Of a DNA stretch of 5,289 bases, positions 1-5,289 are shown in pieces; the stretch's first letter is position 1; every line of letters begins with the position of its first letter. Both the position numbers and the translations under genes were made by a program. Below the pieces are notes generated by a model. It did not search any database. It had not been told where the DNA came from and saw only the letters and a program-made list of their open reading frames with translations. Source of the DNA: Acetobacteraceae bacterium (lineage in GTDB: Bacteria; Pseudomonadota; Alphaproteobacteria; Acetobacterales; Acetobacteraceae); NCBI GenBank assembly GCA_027311485.1, contig DAICYU010000328.1:1-5289 (forward strand), given 5' to 3'.

Positions 1-31
1 GCCTTCCGGCTCTCAGCCTCAGGCGATCATA

Positions 32-76
32 GTCAGGAGCATGATCGAGTCGCGTTACTCCGATCATGCTGCTGAC
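32..76. repeat. Inverted repeat (hairpin) in repeat unit 1
   Basis: The arms are 32-47 (GTCAGGAGCATGATCG) and 61-76 (CGATCATGCTGCTGAC), separated by a 13-base loop. Fifteen of 16 positions pair, with one G/G mismatch (37 against 71). The right arm runs into the palindrome TGACGTCA (73-80). On the plus strand the hairpin is followed by GTCATTGTTTG, which is only weakly T-rich, so a canonical intrinsic terminator is not supported. Confidence 0.88.
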
Positions 77-132
77 GTCATTGTTTGATCGCATGATTCA
101 CGCCTTCCGGCTTTCAGCCTCAGGCGATCATG

Positions 133-177
133 GTCAGCAGCATGATCGAGTCGCGTTGCCCCGATCATGCTGCTGAC
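133..177. repeat. Perfect 16-bp inverted repeat in repeat unit 2
   Basis: The arms are 133-148 (GTCAGCAGCATGATCG) and 162-177 (CGATCATGCTGCTGAC) around a 13-base loop. All 16 positions pair, because the base that is G in unit 1 (position 37) is C here (position 138). On the minus strand, the direction of transcription of the upstream EthD gene, the hairpin is followed by CATGATCGCC rather than a U-tract. It could stabilise the 3' end of that transcript or act as a DNA cruciform or protein site; neither is shown. Confidence 0.92.
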
Positions 178-202
178 GTCATTGTTTGATCGCATGATTC
201 AC

Positions 203-233
203 GCCTTCCGGCTTTCAGCCTCAGGCGATCATG
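203..233. repeat. Truncated third copy of the repeat
   Basis: The first 31 bases of the unit recur without change relative to unit 2, ending at CGATCATG. Similarity stops at 234, nine bases before the EthD stop codon at 243-245. The inverted repeat is missing from this copy. This is the right-hand boundary of the array. Confidence 0.9.
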
Positions 234-242
234 CTCTGGCCT

Positions 243-554
243 TCAGACCTTCACTTCGCTGATCTGGATCACCGGCTGGACGTTGGTGTAGTTCGGCACG
301 TCGGCCATGAAGGTCTCGCCATGCTTGGCGAAGCCGCCCTGGAAGTCGGCCATGGAATCGAAATAAAGATGGCCCATCGCCACATAGGGCGCCGCCGAAC
401 CCGGGGCGCCGCCGCCAAGGCCTTGTTCCACGGCGATTTTTTTGCAGGCCGAACCGAGTGTCCGTTGCACCATCGGCATGTGGCTTGTGCAGTAGTAGTT
501 CATGTCGAACTTCGCGTCCGGGCCACCTGGATACAGCACGCTTACCTTGATCAT
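243..554 (-). CDS. EthD-family small protein (103 aa)
   Basis: The 103-residue product matches the EthD family: small dimeric alpha/beta-barrel (ferredoxin-like) cytoplasmic proteins named after a gene needed for ethyl tert-butyl ether breakdown in Rhodococcus. Visible signs are the N-terminal strand MIKVSVLYPGG, the signature FDMNYYCTSHMPMV at residues 16-29, the region YVAMGHLYFDSMADF at 57-71, where a beta strand leads into a helix, and the final strand VQPVIQISEV at 92-101. The length is normal for a single-domain member. The start at 554 is preferred because homology begins there and AGGGGGAA lies 9 bases upstream (564-571). An upstream ATG at 677 would add 41 unrelated residues. It is the last gene of the minus-strand cluster, 131 bp after the lyase gene, and the repeats begin 9 bp past its stop. 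The family's biochemical role is mostly unknown, so a function in the CoA-ester route is inferred from position only. Confidence 0.87.
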   Translation of the reverse strand: MIKVSVLYPGGPDAKFDMNYYCTSHMPMVQRTLGSACKKIAVEQGLGGGAPGSAAPYVAMGHLYFDSMADFQGGFAKHGETFMADVPNYTNVQPVIQISEVKV

Positions 555-685
555 CTGACGTTGTTCCCCCTGATAAAGCCGCTGCCCCTTCCGGGTGCGG
601 CGCCGGCCGACAGTAGCGGAGATTGCCGGGAATGCAGTAACGCCGCTGATCAAATATCGCGCAGCTTGTTGCCGCAATCCTCCGT
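555..685 (-). other. 131-bp intergenic gap, lyase to EthD gene
   Basis: The gap separates two genes on the same strand. It contains the ribosome-binding sequence of the EthD gene (AGGGGGAA at 564-571 on the minus strand). I see no strong hairpin followed by a U-tract, so read-through from the lyase gene is possible. I see no convincing promoter either. Its reading frame stays open back to an ATG at 677, but the encoded residues resemble nothing and are rich in arginine. Confidence 0.6.
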
Positions 686-1591
686 TCAGGTCCCCCGGGC
701 GGTCGTGGCTTGCCTTCGGCGCAGTGCGGCTGCGCGCCGCACCACCGTCCGGGCCCGCTCCACCACGGGCACGTCGATCATCGCGCCCTCGAACTGCACC
801 GCGCCGAGACCGGCCGCATAGGCGGCGTCGTAGGCGGCGATCATCCGCTCCGCCCGTTCCACCTCCGCCCGGTCGGGGGAGAATTCCTCATTCAGCACCT
901 GCACCTGCAGCGGATGCACGGCGCTGGCGCACATGAATCCCAGGCGGCGGGAACGGCGGACGATGGCGCGGAAGGCGTCCTGGTCGCGGAAATCGGCGAT
1001 CGAACCGACGAAGCCCATCGGCAGAACCCCGGCGGCACGGGCGGCGAACACGGCCTGCTGCTTGGGGTAGAACAGCCCTTCGGGTTCCGCCTGCATGCCG
1101 ACATCGGCGGCGAAATCCTCCGATCCCAGGCTGAGGCCGATAATGCGCGGATGGGCGCGGGCGATGGCATCGATGCGGAAGAAGCCGGCGGCGTTCTCCA
1201 CCATCACCAGGAACCGGATGCCGCCGGATGGCAGGCCGCGTTCAGCTTCCAGTTCCGCGACGATGTCCGCGACAGCGCAGACGTGCTCGGGGCTGTCCAC
1301 CTTGGTCAGCGCCAGCGCGGCCACGCCCGGGATGACGGCGGCTTCCAGATCCCGCACCAGCATGCGCCAGGGCCGGTTGACCCGCACCACCACGTCCGCG
1401 CCGTTGCGGGAGACATGTGGGATCGCGTCGGCGATCAGCGTGCGCGCATGCGCTTTCTGCGACGGCGCCACCGCGTCCTCCAGGTCCAGGATGATCGCGT
1501 CGGCGCCGCGATCCGCCGCGGTGCGGACGAATTTGTCGACTGTCACCGGAACGAACATCAAGGACCGCCATACCGGCAGATCATCGCGCAT
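686..1591 (-). CDS. CitE/HpcH-family acyl-CoA lyase (citrate lyase beta-like)
   Basis: The 301-residue product belongs to the HpcH/HpaI aldolase / citrate lyase beta-subunit family: Mg2+-dependent TIM-barrel enzymes that cleave or form 3-hydroxyacyl-CoA esters such as malyl-CoA, citramalyl-CoA or citryl-CoA. Markers in order are RSLMFVPV (residues 9-16), ILDLEDAV (34-41), the CoA/substrate strand VVVRVN (67-72, Arg70), LTKVDS (95-100), FLVMVENAAG (127-136, likely Mg ligand Glu132), LSLGSEDFAADVG (153-165, acidic Glu158/Asp159), SAVHPLQV (223-230) and the C-terminal GAMIDVPVVERA (269-280). The length suits a stand-alone lyase rather than the citrate-lyase complex subunit, and no citD or citF partner is present. 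The start has a strong AGGGAGGG 7 bases upstream (1599-1606), lying inside the end of the preceding gene. It probably acts on the CoA ester made by the neighbouring transferase; the exact substrate cannot be read from sequence. LTKV, where many relatives have a proline before the lysine, is a small deviation. Confidence 0.9.
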   Translation of the reverse strand: MRDDLPVWRSLMFVPVTVDKFVRTAADRGADAIILDLEDAVAPSQKAHARTLIADAIPHVSRNGADVVVRVNRPWRMLVRDLEAAVIPGVAALALTKVDSPEHVCAVADIVAELEAERGLPSGGIRFLVMVENAAGFFRIDAIARAHPRIIGLSLGSEDFAADVGMQAEPEGLFYPKQQAVFAARAAGVLPMGFVGSIADFRDQDAFRAIVRRSRRLGFMCASAVHPLQVQVLNEEFSPDRAEVERAERMIAAYDAAYAAGLGAVQFEGAMIDVPVVERARTVVRRAAALRRRQATTARGT

Positions 1592-1594
1592 CTC

Positions 1595-2815
1595 TCATCC
1601 CTCCCTGATCACACCGGCGGCAGCCAGGCCGGACATTCTTTCTTCGTCGTATCCAATCGATTCCAGCACCGCCCGCGTATGCTGCCCCAGCCCCGGCGCC
1701 GGGGTTCGCAACCGGCCCGGTGTTTCCGAGAGGCGGGGAATCACGTTGTGCATCACCACCGACCCGGCCTCGTCATCCGGTGCCTCGACCAGCACGCCGC
1801 GTTCCTGCACGTGCGGGTCCTCCAGCAACTGGTCGATCTCGTAGATCGGGGTGGCGGTGACTTCGGCCGCTTCGAACACCCGCATGTTTTCCGCCAGGGT
1901 GCGTTCGGCGATCCAGGCCGCCACCGCGCCGTCGCAAGCGTCGATGTTGCGCACCCGGTCGGTGTTGGTGCGGAAGCGCGGATCGGTGATCATGTCATCC
2001 CGCCCGATGGCCCGGAACAGCCGCTCCGCCATCGCCTGGATGGAGGCCGAAATCGCCACGAACCGCCCGTCGCTGGTGGCATAGACATTGCGGGGGGAGG
2101 TCGTCAGCGACCGGCTGCCGGTGCGGCGCGGTTTCTCGCCGGAGACACGATAGGCGGCGGCGTCGGGGCCGAGCACCGAGATCATGGGGTCGAGCAGCGG
2201 CAGGTCGATGACCTGGCCGGGGCCGCCACGCTCCACGACCCGCAGCGCGACCATCACGGCGTAGGCGCCGTAAAGGCCCGATACCATGTCGGCCATCGCC
2301 AGCGGCGGCAGCACGGGCGGGCGGTCGTCGTAGCCGTTCTTCGCCGCGAAACCCGACATCGCCTCGACCAGCGTGCCGAAGCCGGGACGGTCCCGGTACG
2401 GGCCGTCCTGGCCGAAGCCGGTGATGCGGACGATGATCAGACCGGGATTGCGCGCATGCAGCGCCGCCGGGGCCAGGCCCATCGATTCCAGCGTGCCGGG
2501 GCGATAGTTCTCGATCATCACCTGGCTGCTGGCCAGCAGATCGGCCAGCGCGTCGCGCCCGGCCTGCGGCCGCAGGTCCATGGCGACGCTTTTCTTGTTG
2601 CGGGCGTAGACCTTCCAGTGCAGCGACAATCCGTTCACCCGCCACGCGCGCAGCGGATCGCCGACCTTCGGGTCCTCGATCTTGATCACCTCGGCACCCT
2701 GGTCGGCGAGTTGCAGGCTGACCATGTTGCCGGCCACCAGCCGGGACAGATCCACCACACGAATGCCGTCCAGTGGCGCCGGTGCGGTGGGATCGAATGC
2801 AATGCGAGGGATCAT
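1595..2815 (-). CDS. Class III CoA-transferase (CaiB/BaiF family)
   Basis: The 406-residue product is a complete family III CoA-transferase, a cytoplasmic enzyme that moves CoA from a donor thioester to a carboxylic acid through an aspartyl-CoA thioester. Typical landmarks are PLDGIRVVDLSRLVAG (residues 14-29), GAEVIKIEDPKVGDPLR (40-56), NKKSVAMDLR (73-82), ENYRPGTLESMGL (102-114), ITGFGQDGPYRDRPGF (131-146) and the catalytic Asp176 in LAMADMVSG (172-180), matching Asp169 of formyl-CoA transferase. The C-terminal part has VTATPIYEIDQLLEDPHVQE (319-338). The family averages about 400 residues, so it is full length. The ATG at 2815 sits just before the first conserved block; its ribosome site (AGGCAG) is modest. 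It is first in the minus-strand cluster and ends 3 bp before the lyase start, a tight coupling that suggests its product feeds the lyase. Candidate acids are citramalate, itaconate, mesaconate or malate-like dicarboxylates, by analogy with CaiB plus CitE-like pairs elsewhere. Confidence 0.93.
   Translation of the reverse strand: MIPRIAFDPTAPAPLDGIRVVDLSRLVAGNMVSLQLADQGAEVIKIEDPKVGDPLRAWRVNGLSLHWKVYARNKKSVAMDLRPQAGRDALADLLASSQVMIENYRPGTLESMGLAPAALHARNPGLIIVRITGFGQDGPYRDRPGFGTLVEAMSGFAAKNGYDDRPPVLPPLAMADMVSGLYGAYAVMVALRVVERGGPGQVIDLPLLDPMISVLGPDAAAYRVSGEKPRRTGSRSLTTSPRNVYATSDGRFVAISASIQAMAERLFRAIGRDDMITDPRFRTNTDRVRNIDACDGAVAAWIAERTLAENMRVFEAAEVTATPIYEIDQLLEDPHVQERGVLVEAPDDEAGSVVMHNVIPRLSETPGRLRTPAPGLGQHTRAVLESIGYDEERMSGLAAAGVIREG
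1599..1606 (-). promoter_or_regulatory. Strong ribosome-binding site for the lyase gene
   Basis: On the minus strand AGGGAGGG lies 7 bases before the ATG at 1591 and forms the last sense codons of the CoA-transferase gene, whose TGA (1595-1597) falls in the spacer. This fixes the lyase start and suggests translational coupling of the two genes. Confidence 0.8.
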
Positions 2816-2944
2816 CGTCTGCCTATGACCAGTGGGCGGCCGATGCTAGGCGACGCGCGCCGGACCGCAAGGCTGTCATGCCAATAACCCGCGACAGTAG
2901 CCATCGGCGTGGTTTCGCGGCATAACTTGAGCAAGGAGATTGTT
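2816..2944. promoter_or_regulatory. Divergent intergenic promoter region
   Basis: This 129-bp gap separates the minus-strand CoA-transferase cluster from the plus-strand DAHP synthase, so both promoters should lie here. For the minus strand a sigma70-like candidate is TTGCGG (2865-2870), 16 bp, TAGCAT (2843-2848), placing a start about 20 bases before the gene. For the plus strand TAGCCA (2898-2903), 17 bp, CATAAC (2921-2926) is possible but would start transcription almost on the ribosome site; AATAAC at 2883-2888 is an alternative -10. A short inverted repeat, CTGTC (2873-2877) and GACAG (2893-2897), is centred between the two genes with arms 20 bp apart and could be an operator. All boxes are weak matches read by eye. 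Confidence 0.35.
2933..2938 (+). promoter_or_regulatory. aroG: Ribosome-binding site deciding the DAHP synthase start
   Basis: AAGGAG stands 6 bases before the ATG at 2945, a near-ideal arrangement. It lies inside the frame opened by an upstream GTG at 2909, so it argues for the ATG and against the 12-residue longer form. Confidence 0.88.
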
Positions 2945-4366
2945 ATGCCATCCACGACCCCAGCCGCCCCGTCCGTAAACCGCCTTTCGTCATCCGGTTC
3001 CTGGACCCCTGATTCCTGGCGCGACTGCCCGATCCGGCAGGTGCCCGCCTATCCGGACCTTGCGAAGCTGGAAGCCATGGAACAGCGCCTGCGGCGCTAT
3101 CCGCCGCTGGTCTTTGCCGGGGAGGCACGGCGCCTGAAGGCGCACCTCGCGCTGGCGGCCGAAGGCAAGGCGTTCGTGCTGCAGGGTGGCGACTGCGCCG
3201 AAAGCTTCTCGGACTTCACCGCCAACGTAATTCGCGACACCTTCCGCGTGCTGCTGCAAATGGCGGTGGTGCTGACCTTCGGCGCCAGCCTGCCGGTGGT
3301 GAAGATGGGGCGGATGGCCGGGCAGTTCGCCAAGCCGCGCTCCTCGGACACCGAAACGCAGAACGGCGTGACGCTGCCCAGCTACCGCGGCGATATCGTC
3401 AATGGGCCGGAGTTCACCGCCGAGGCGCGTACCCCGGACCCGGCGCGGATGGAGTTCGGCTATTTCCAGTCGGCCAGCACGCTGAACCTGCTGCGCGCGT
3501 TCTCCTCGGGCGGTTACGCCGACCTGCATGAGGTGCATCGCTGGAACCTGGGCTTCGTGGAGCGGTCGCCGCTGGCTGAACGCTACCAGGACCTGGCGCA
3601 CCGCATCGACGAAACGCTGTCATTCATGGCCGCCTGCGGCATGACCAGCGCGACGACGCGCGACCTGCGGGAGACGGATTTCTACATCAGCCACGAAGCC
3701 CTGCTGCTGCCGTATGAGCAGGCGTTGAGCCGGATCGACTCCACCACCGGTGACTGGTACGGCTGCTCCGCGCATTTCCTGTGGATCGGCGACCGCACGC
3801 GGCAACTGGATGGCGCGCATGTGGAGTTCCTGCGCGGGCTGCAGAACCCGCTGGGCATGAAGGTGGGCCCGTCGCAGGAGCCGGATGACCTGCTGCGCAT
3901 CCTGGATGTGCTGAACCCGACGAACGAAGCCGGCCGCATCACGCTGATCAGCCGCATGGGCGCCGAAAAGGTGGGCGCGAAACTGCCCGCCCTGGTGCGC
4001 GCGGTGGAGCGGGAGGGGCGCAAAGTGGTCTGGCTGTGTGACCCGATGCACGGCAACACCATTACCACCGGCAGCAAGATCAAGACCCGCAACTTCGACG
4101 CGATCCTGAAGGAGGTGCGTGGCTTCTTCGACGTGCATGCGGCCGAAGGCTCCTGGGGCGGCGGCGTGCATGTGGAAATGACCGGCCAGAACGTCACCGA
4201 ATGCACCGGCGGCGCGCACCGCCTGTCCGAGGCCGACCTGGGCGAGCGGTATGAGACGTTCTGCGACCCGCGACTGAATGCGGAGCAGAGCCTGGAGCTG
4301 GCGTTCCTGGTGGCCGAGGAGCTGAAGGCGCGACGCCTGCCGGTTCCCGCCCTGGCTGCGCAGTAA
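2945..4366 (+). CDS. aroG: Class II DAHP synthase (3-deoxy-7-phosphoheptulonate synthase)
   Basis: The 473-residue product condenses phosphoenolpyruvate with erythrose 4-phosphate to DAHP, the first committed step of the shikimate pathway, in the cytoplasm. It is the class II (plant, mycobacterial and many alphaproteobacterial) type. Landmarks are WTPDSWRDCPIRQVPAYPD (residues 20-38), PPLVFAGEARRLK (53-65), VLQGGDCAESF (78-88), VVKMGRMAGQFAKPRSSDTE (118-137), LPSYRGDIVNG (144-154), HEALLLPYEQAL (250-261), WIGDRTRQLDGAHVEFLRG (280-298), KVGPS (306-310), CDPMHGNT (365-372) and VEMTGQNVTECTGG (410-423). The four metal ligands expected for the class are present as Cys84, His369, Glu411 and Asp441; the last three fall at the numbers known for the M. 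tuberculosis enzyme. The length is normal. It leads the plus-strand pair and is followed after 10 bp by a nicotinate phosphoribosyltransferase. Nothing nearby suggests a phenazine-type secondary cluster, so a housekeeping role is more likely. Confidence 0.97.
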   Translation: MPSTTPAAPSVNRLSSSGSWTPDSWRDCPIRQVPAYPDLAKLEAMEQRLRRYPPLVFAGEARRLKAHLALAAEGKAFVLQGGDCAESFSDFTANVIRDTFRVLLQMAVVLTFGASLPVVKMGRMAGQFAKPRSSDTETQNGVTLPSYRGDIVNGPEFTAEARTPDPARMEFGYFQSASTLNLLRAFSSGGYADLHEVHRWNLGFVERSPLAERYQDLAHRIDETLSFMAACGMTSATTRDLRETDFYISHEALLLPYEQALSRIDSTTGDWYGCSAHFLWIGDRTRQLDGAHVEFLRGLQNPLGMKVGPSQEPDDLLRILDVLNPTNEAGRITLISRMGAEKVGAKLPALVRAVEREGRKVVWLCDPMHGNTITTGSKIKTRNFDAILKEVRGFFDVHAAEGSWGGGVHVEMTGQNVTECTGGAHRLSEADLGERYETFCDPRLNAEQSLELAFLVAEELKARRLPVPALAAQ

Positions 4367-4376
4367 GGCGGCTGCC

Positions 4377-5289
4377 GTGGACGACCTGACCGCGGACATA
4401 GCAGCGCGGACCGACAGCTACTTCAACCGCACCAAGCGCATCGTAGCGCGGTTCGGGGATAAGCGCGTCACCTATGCGATCTTCCTGCGCCGCCCGGTGG
4501 TCTGCGCGCCGCGGCTGATGCTGGACTGGCTGCAAACCGTGTCCGACCTGCGCAACAGCCCGGTCGACGTCAATCTGGTTTACCAGGAGGGGGACTGGGT
4601 CGGCGCCGGTGAACCGATCGTTTACCTGACCGGCAGCATGGTTCACCTGTCGGACCTTGAAACCATCCTGCTGCAGAAGATCGGGCCGGCCTGCGTCGCC
4701 GCGCACAACGCCTACCAGATGTCGATGGCCCTGCCGAACGCAAGCTTCCTGGCGATGGAAGCCCGCCACTGCGCCGGCGGCGAAATGCAGGACATGATGG
4801 CCTACGCCGCATCCGTCGGCAGCGCCGCTGCTCGGCGGGAAGGCGCGAAGGGCTTCATCGGCAATGCCAATGACGGCACGGCGCATTGGTTCGGCGCCGA
4901 AAGCGGCTTCGGCACCATGCCGCACTCCCTGATCGGCTATGCCGGATCGACCGTGCGGGCGGCGGAAATGTTCCGCGAGACCTTCCCGGGGGAGCCGGTG
5001 ACGGTACTGGTGGATTATTTCGGCCGCGAGGTGAGCGACTCCCTGGCCGTGTGCGCCCGGTTTCCCGAGGCGGCGGCCGCGGGTGAGCTTTCCTTCCGGC
5101 TGGACACGCATGGCGGCCGGTTCCTGGAGGGGTTGGACCCGGCGGAAAGCTATGCCGTGCTGGAACGCCACGCGCCGGGCGCGCTTAGGCGATACCGCAG
5201 CCAGGCGGAGCTGCGCTATCTGATCGGCACGGGTGTGTCCTCCGCCGCGATATGGCGGATGCGCGAGGCGCTCGACCATGCGGGGTTCC
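4377..5289 (+). CDS. pncB: Nicotinate phosphoribosyltransferase, 3' end beyond window
   Basis: An open frame of 304 codons runs to the window edge without a stop. It matches nicotinate phosphoribosyltransferase of the compact archaeal/alphaproteobacterial type (compare the Thermoplasma enzyme), which joins nicotinate to PRPP to give nicotinate mononucleotide in NAD salvage. Supporting segments are ARTDSYFNRTKR (residues 10-21), the beta-strand lid region YQEGDWVGAGEPIVYLTG (69-86), LETILLQKIGPACVAAHNAY (94-113), AMEARHCAGG (126-135, Arg130), GFIGNANDGTAHWFG (159-173), GTMPHSLIG (179-187), where His183 probably is the phosphorylated histidine of the family, VLVDYFG (210-216), FRLDTHGGRF (240-249) and GTGVSSAAIWRMREAL (284-299). 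Relatives have roughly 400 residues, so about the last quarter, including the GTGS phosphate-binding end of the barrel, is outside. GTG at 4377 is the best start: AAGG (4365-4368) lies 8 bases upstream and homology begins soon after. The 10-bp spacing after the DAHP synthase suggests cotranscription. Confidence 0.88.
   Translation, partial: MDDLTADIAARTDSYFNRTKRIVARFGDKRVTYAIFLRRPVVCAPRLMLDWLQTVSDLRNSPVDVNLVYQEGDWVGAGEPIVYLTGSMVHLSDLETILLQKIGPACVAAHNAYQMSMALPNASFLAMEARHCAGGEMQDMMAYAASVGSAAARREGAKGFIGNANDGTAHWFGAESGFGTMPHSLIGYAGSTVRAAEMFRETFPGEPVTVLVDYFGREVSDSLAVCARFPEAAAAGELSFRLDTHGGRFLEGLDPAESYAVLERHAPGALRRYRSQAELRYLIGTGVSSAAIWRMREALDHAGF

Larger units (their letters stand above)
1..233. repeat. 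101-bp tandem repeat array, 2.3 copies
   Basis: Two full units (1-101 and 102-202) follow each other directly, and a 31-base third copy (203-233) repeats only the start of the unit. By eye the two full units differ at five positions (unit positions 12, 31, 37, 57 and 59), so they are about 95% identical. Each unit opens with GCCTTCCGGCT, carries a long inverted repeat in its middle, has the palindrome TGACGTCA at unit positions 73-80, and ends GATCGCATGATTCAC. Each unit holds four GATC sites (unit positions 25, 43, 62, 87) and two GANTC sites (GAGTC at 47, GATTC at 95). There are no spacers between units and no convincing reading frame. The window begins exactly on a unit boundary, so the array may continue to the left. 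The function is unknown; a REP-like intergenic repeat or a protein-binding array are possible readings. Confidence 0.93.

Noticed and set aside
73..80. TGACGTCA as a CRE/ATF-type site
   Set aside because: It matches the eukaryotic element exactly, but the genes are bacterial; here it is just a short palindrome at the foot of the stem.
32..177. Intrinsic terminators formed by the repeat hairpins
   Set aside because: The stems are long enough, but neither strand has a proper U-tract directly after them; only GTCATTGTTTG follows on the plus strand.
1..233. CRISPR array
   Set aside because: The units are 101 bp, directly joined and nearly identical along their whole length; there are no unique spacers and no cas genes.
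555..677. 41-residue N-terminal extension of the EthD protein
   Set aside because: The extra residues look unlike any EthD protein, and a good ribosome site stands just before the ATG at 554.
231..821. Plus-strand frame starting in the truncated repeat
   Set aside because: It runs antisense through the EthD gene and into the lyase gene, with no ribosome site and no family resemblance.
710..2887. 725-residue open frame on the plus strand
   Set aside because: It lies antisense to two well-supported genes. Its product is rich in His, Arg and Gly with no recognisable domain, as expected of a shadow frame in GC-rich coding DNA.
2909..2944. GTG start at 2909 for DAHP synthase
   Set aside because: It has no ribosome site of its own, and AAGGAG at 2933-2938 is ideally placed for the ATG at 2945.
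3620..4399. 259-residue minus-strand frame
   Set aside because: It is antisense to the DAHP synthase catalytic half and has the low-complexity composition of a shadow frame.
4194..5279. 361-residue open frame on the minus strand
   Set aside because: It is antisense to the DAHP synthase end and the nicotinate phosphoribosyltransferase. The plus frame matches a known family over 304 residues; this one does not.

Overview
The window is GC-rich and reads as chromosomal DNA of a proteobacterium, most likely an alphaproteobacterium. The hints are the class II (plant/mycobacterial-type) DAHP synthase, the archaeal/alphaproteobacterial-type nicotinate phosphoribosyltransferase, a CaiB/CitE-like catabolic gene pair, and GANTC sites in the repeats. 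An Acetobacteraceae or Rhodospirillales-like host is an inference; nothing here fixes the genus.

Layout from left to right. Bases 1-233 are noncoding and hold 2.3 copies of a 101-bp tandem repeat. Each full unit contains a 16-bp inverted repeat, four GATC and two GANTC sites. Bases 243-2815 are a minus-strand cluster. In transcription order it is a class III (CaiB/BaiF) CoA-transferase (2815 to 1595), a CitE/HpcH-type acyl-CoA lyase (1591 to 686) 3 bp further on, and, after a 131-bp gap, a small EthD-family protein (554 to 243). The repeat array begins 9 bp beyond the last stop. Bases 2816-2944 form a divergent intergenic region with promoter-like sequences. Bases 2945-5289 are on the plus strand: class II DAHP synthase (2945-4366), then 10 bp later a nicotinate phosphoribosyltransferase that starts at GTG 4377 and runs off the right edge.

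How the genes fit together. The CoA-transferase and the lyase suggest a short catabolic route: a carboxylic acid is activated to its CoA thioester, then a 3-hydroxyacyl-CoA is split by retro-aldol/Claisen chemistry, as in citramalate, itaconate or malate-type pathways. The EthD protein may be an accessory of the same route. The plus-strand pair joins the first step of the shikimate pathway to NAD salvage and is probably one transcript. No established defence, mobile or RNA-guided system is visible. The repeat array is the least explained element.
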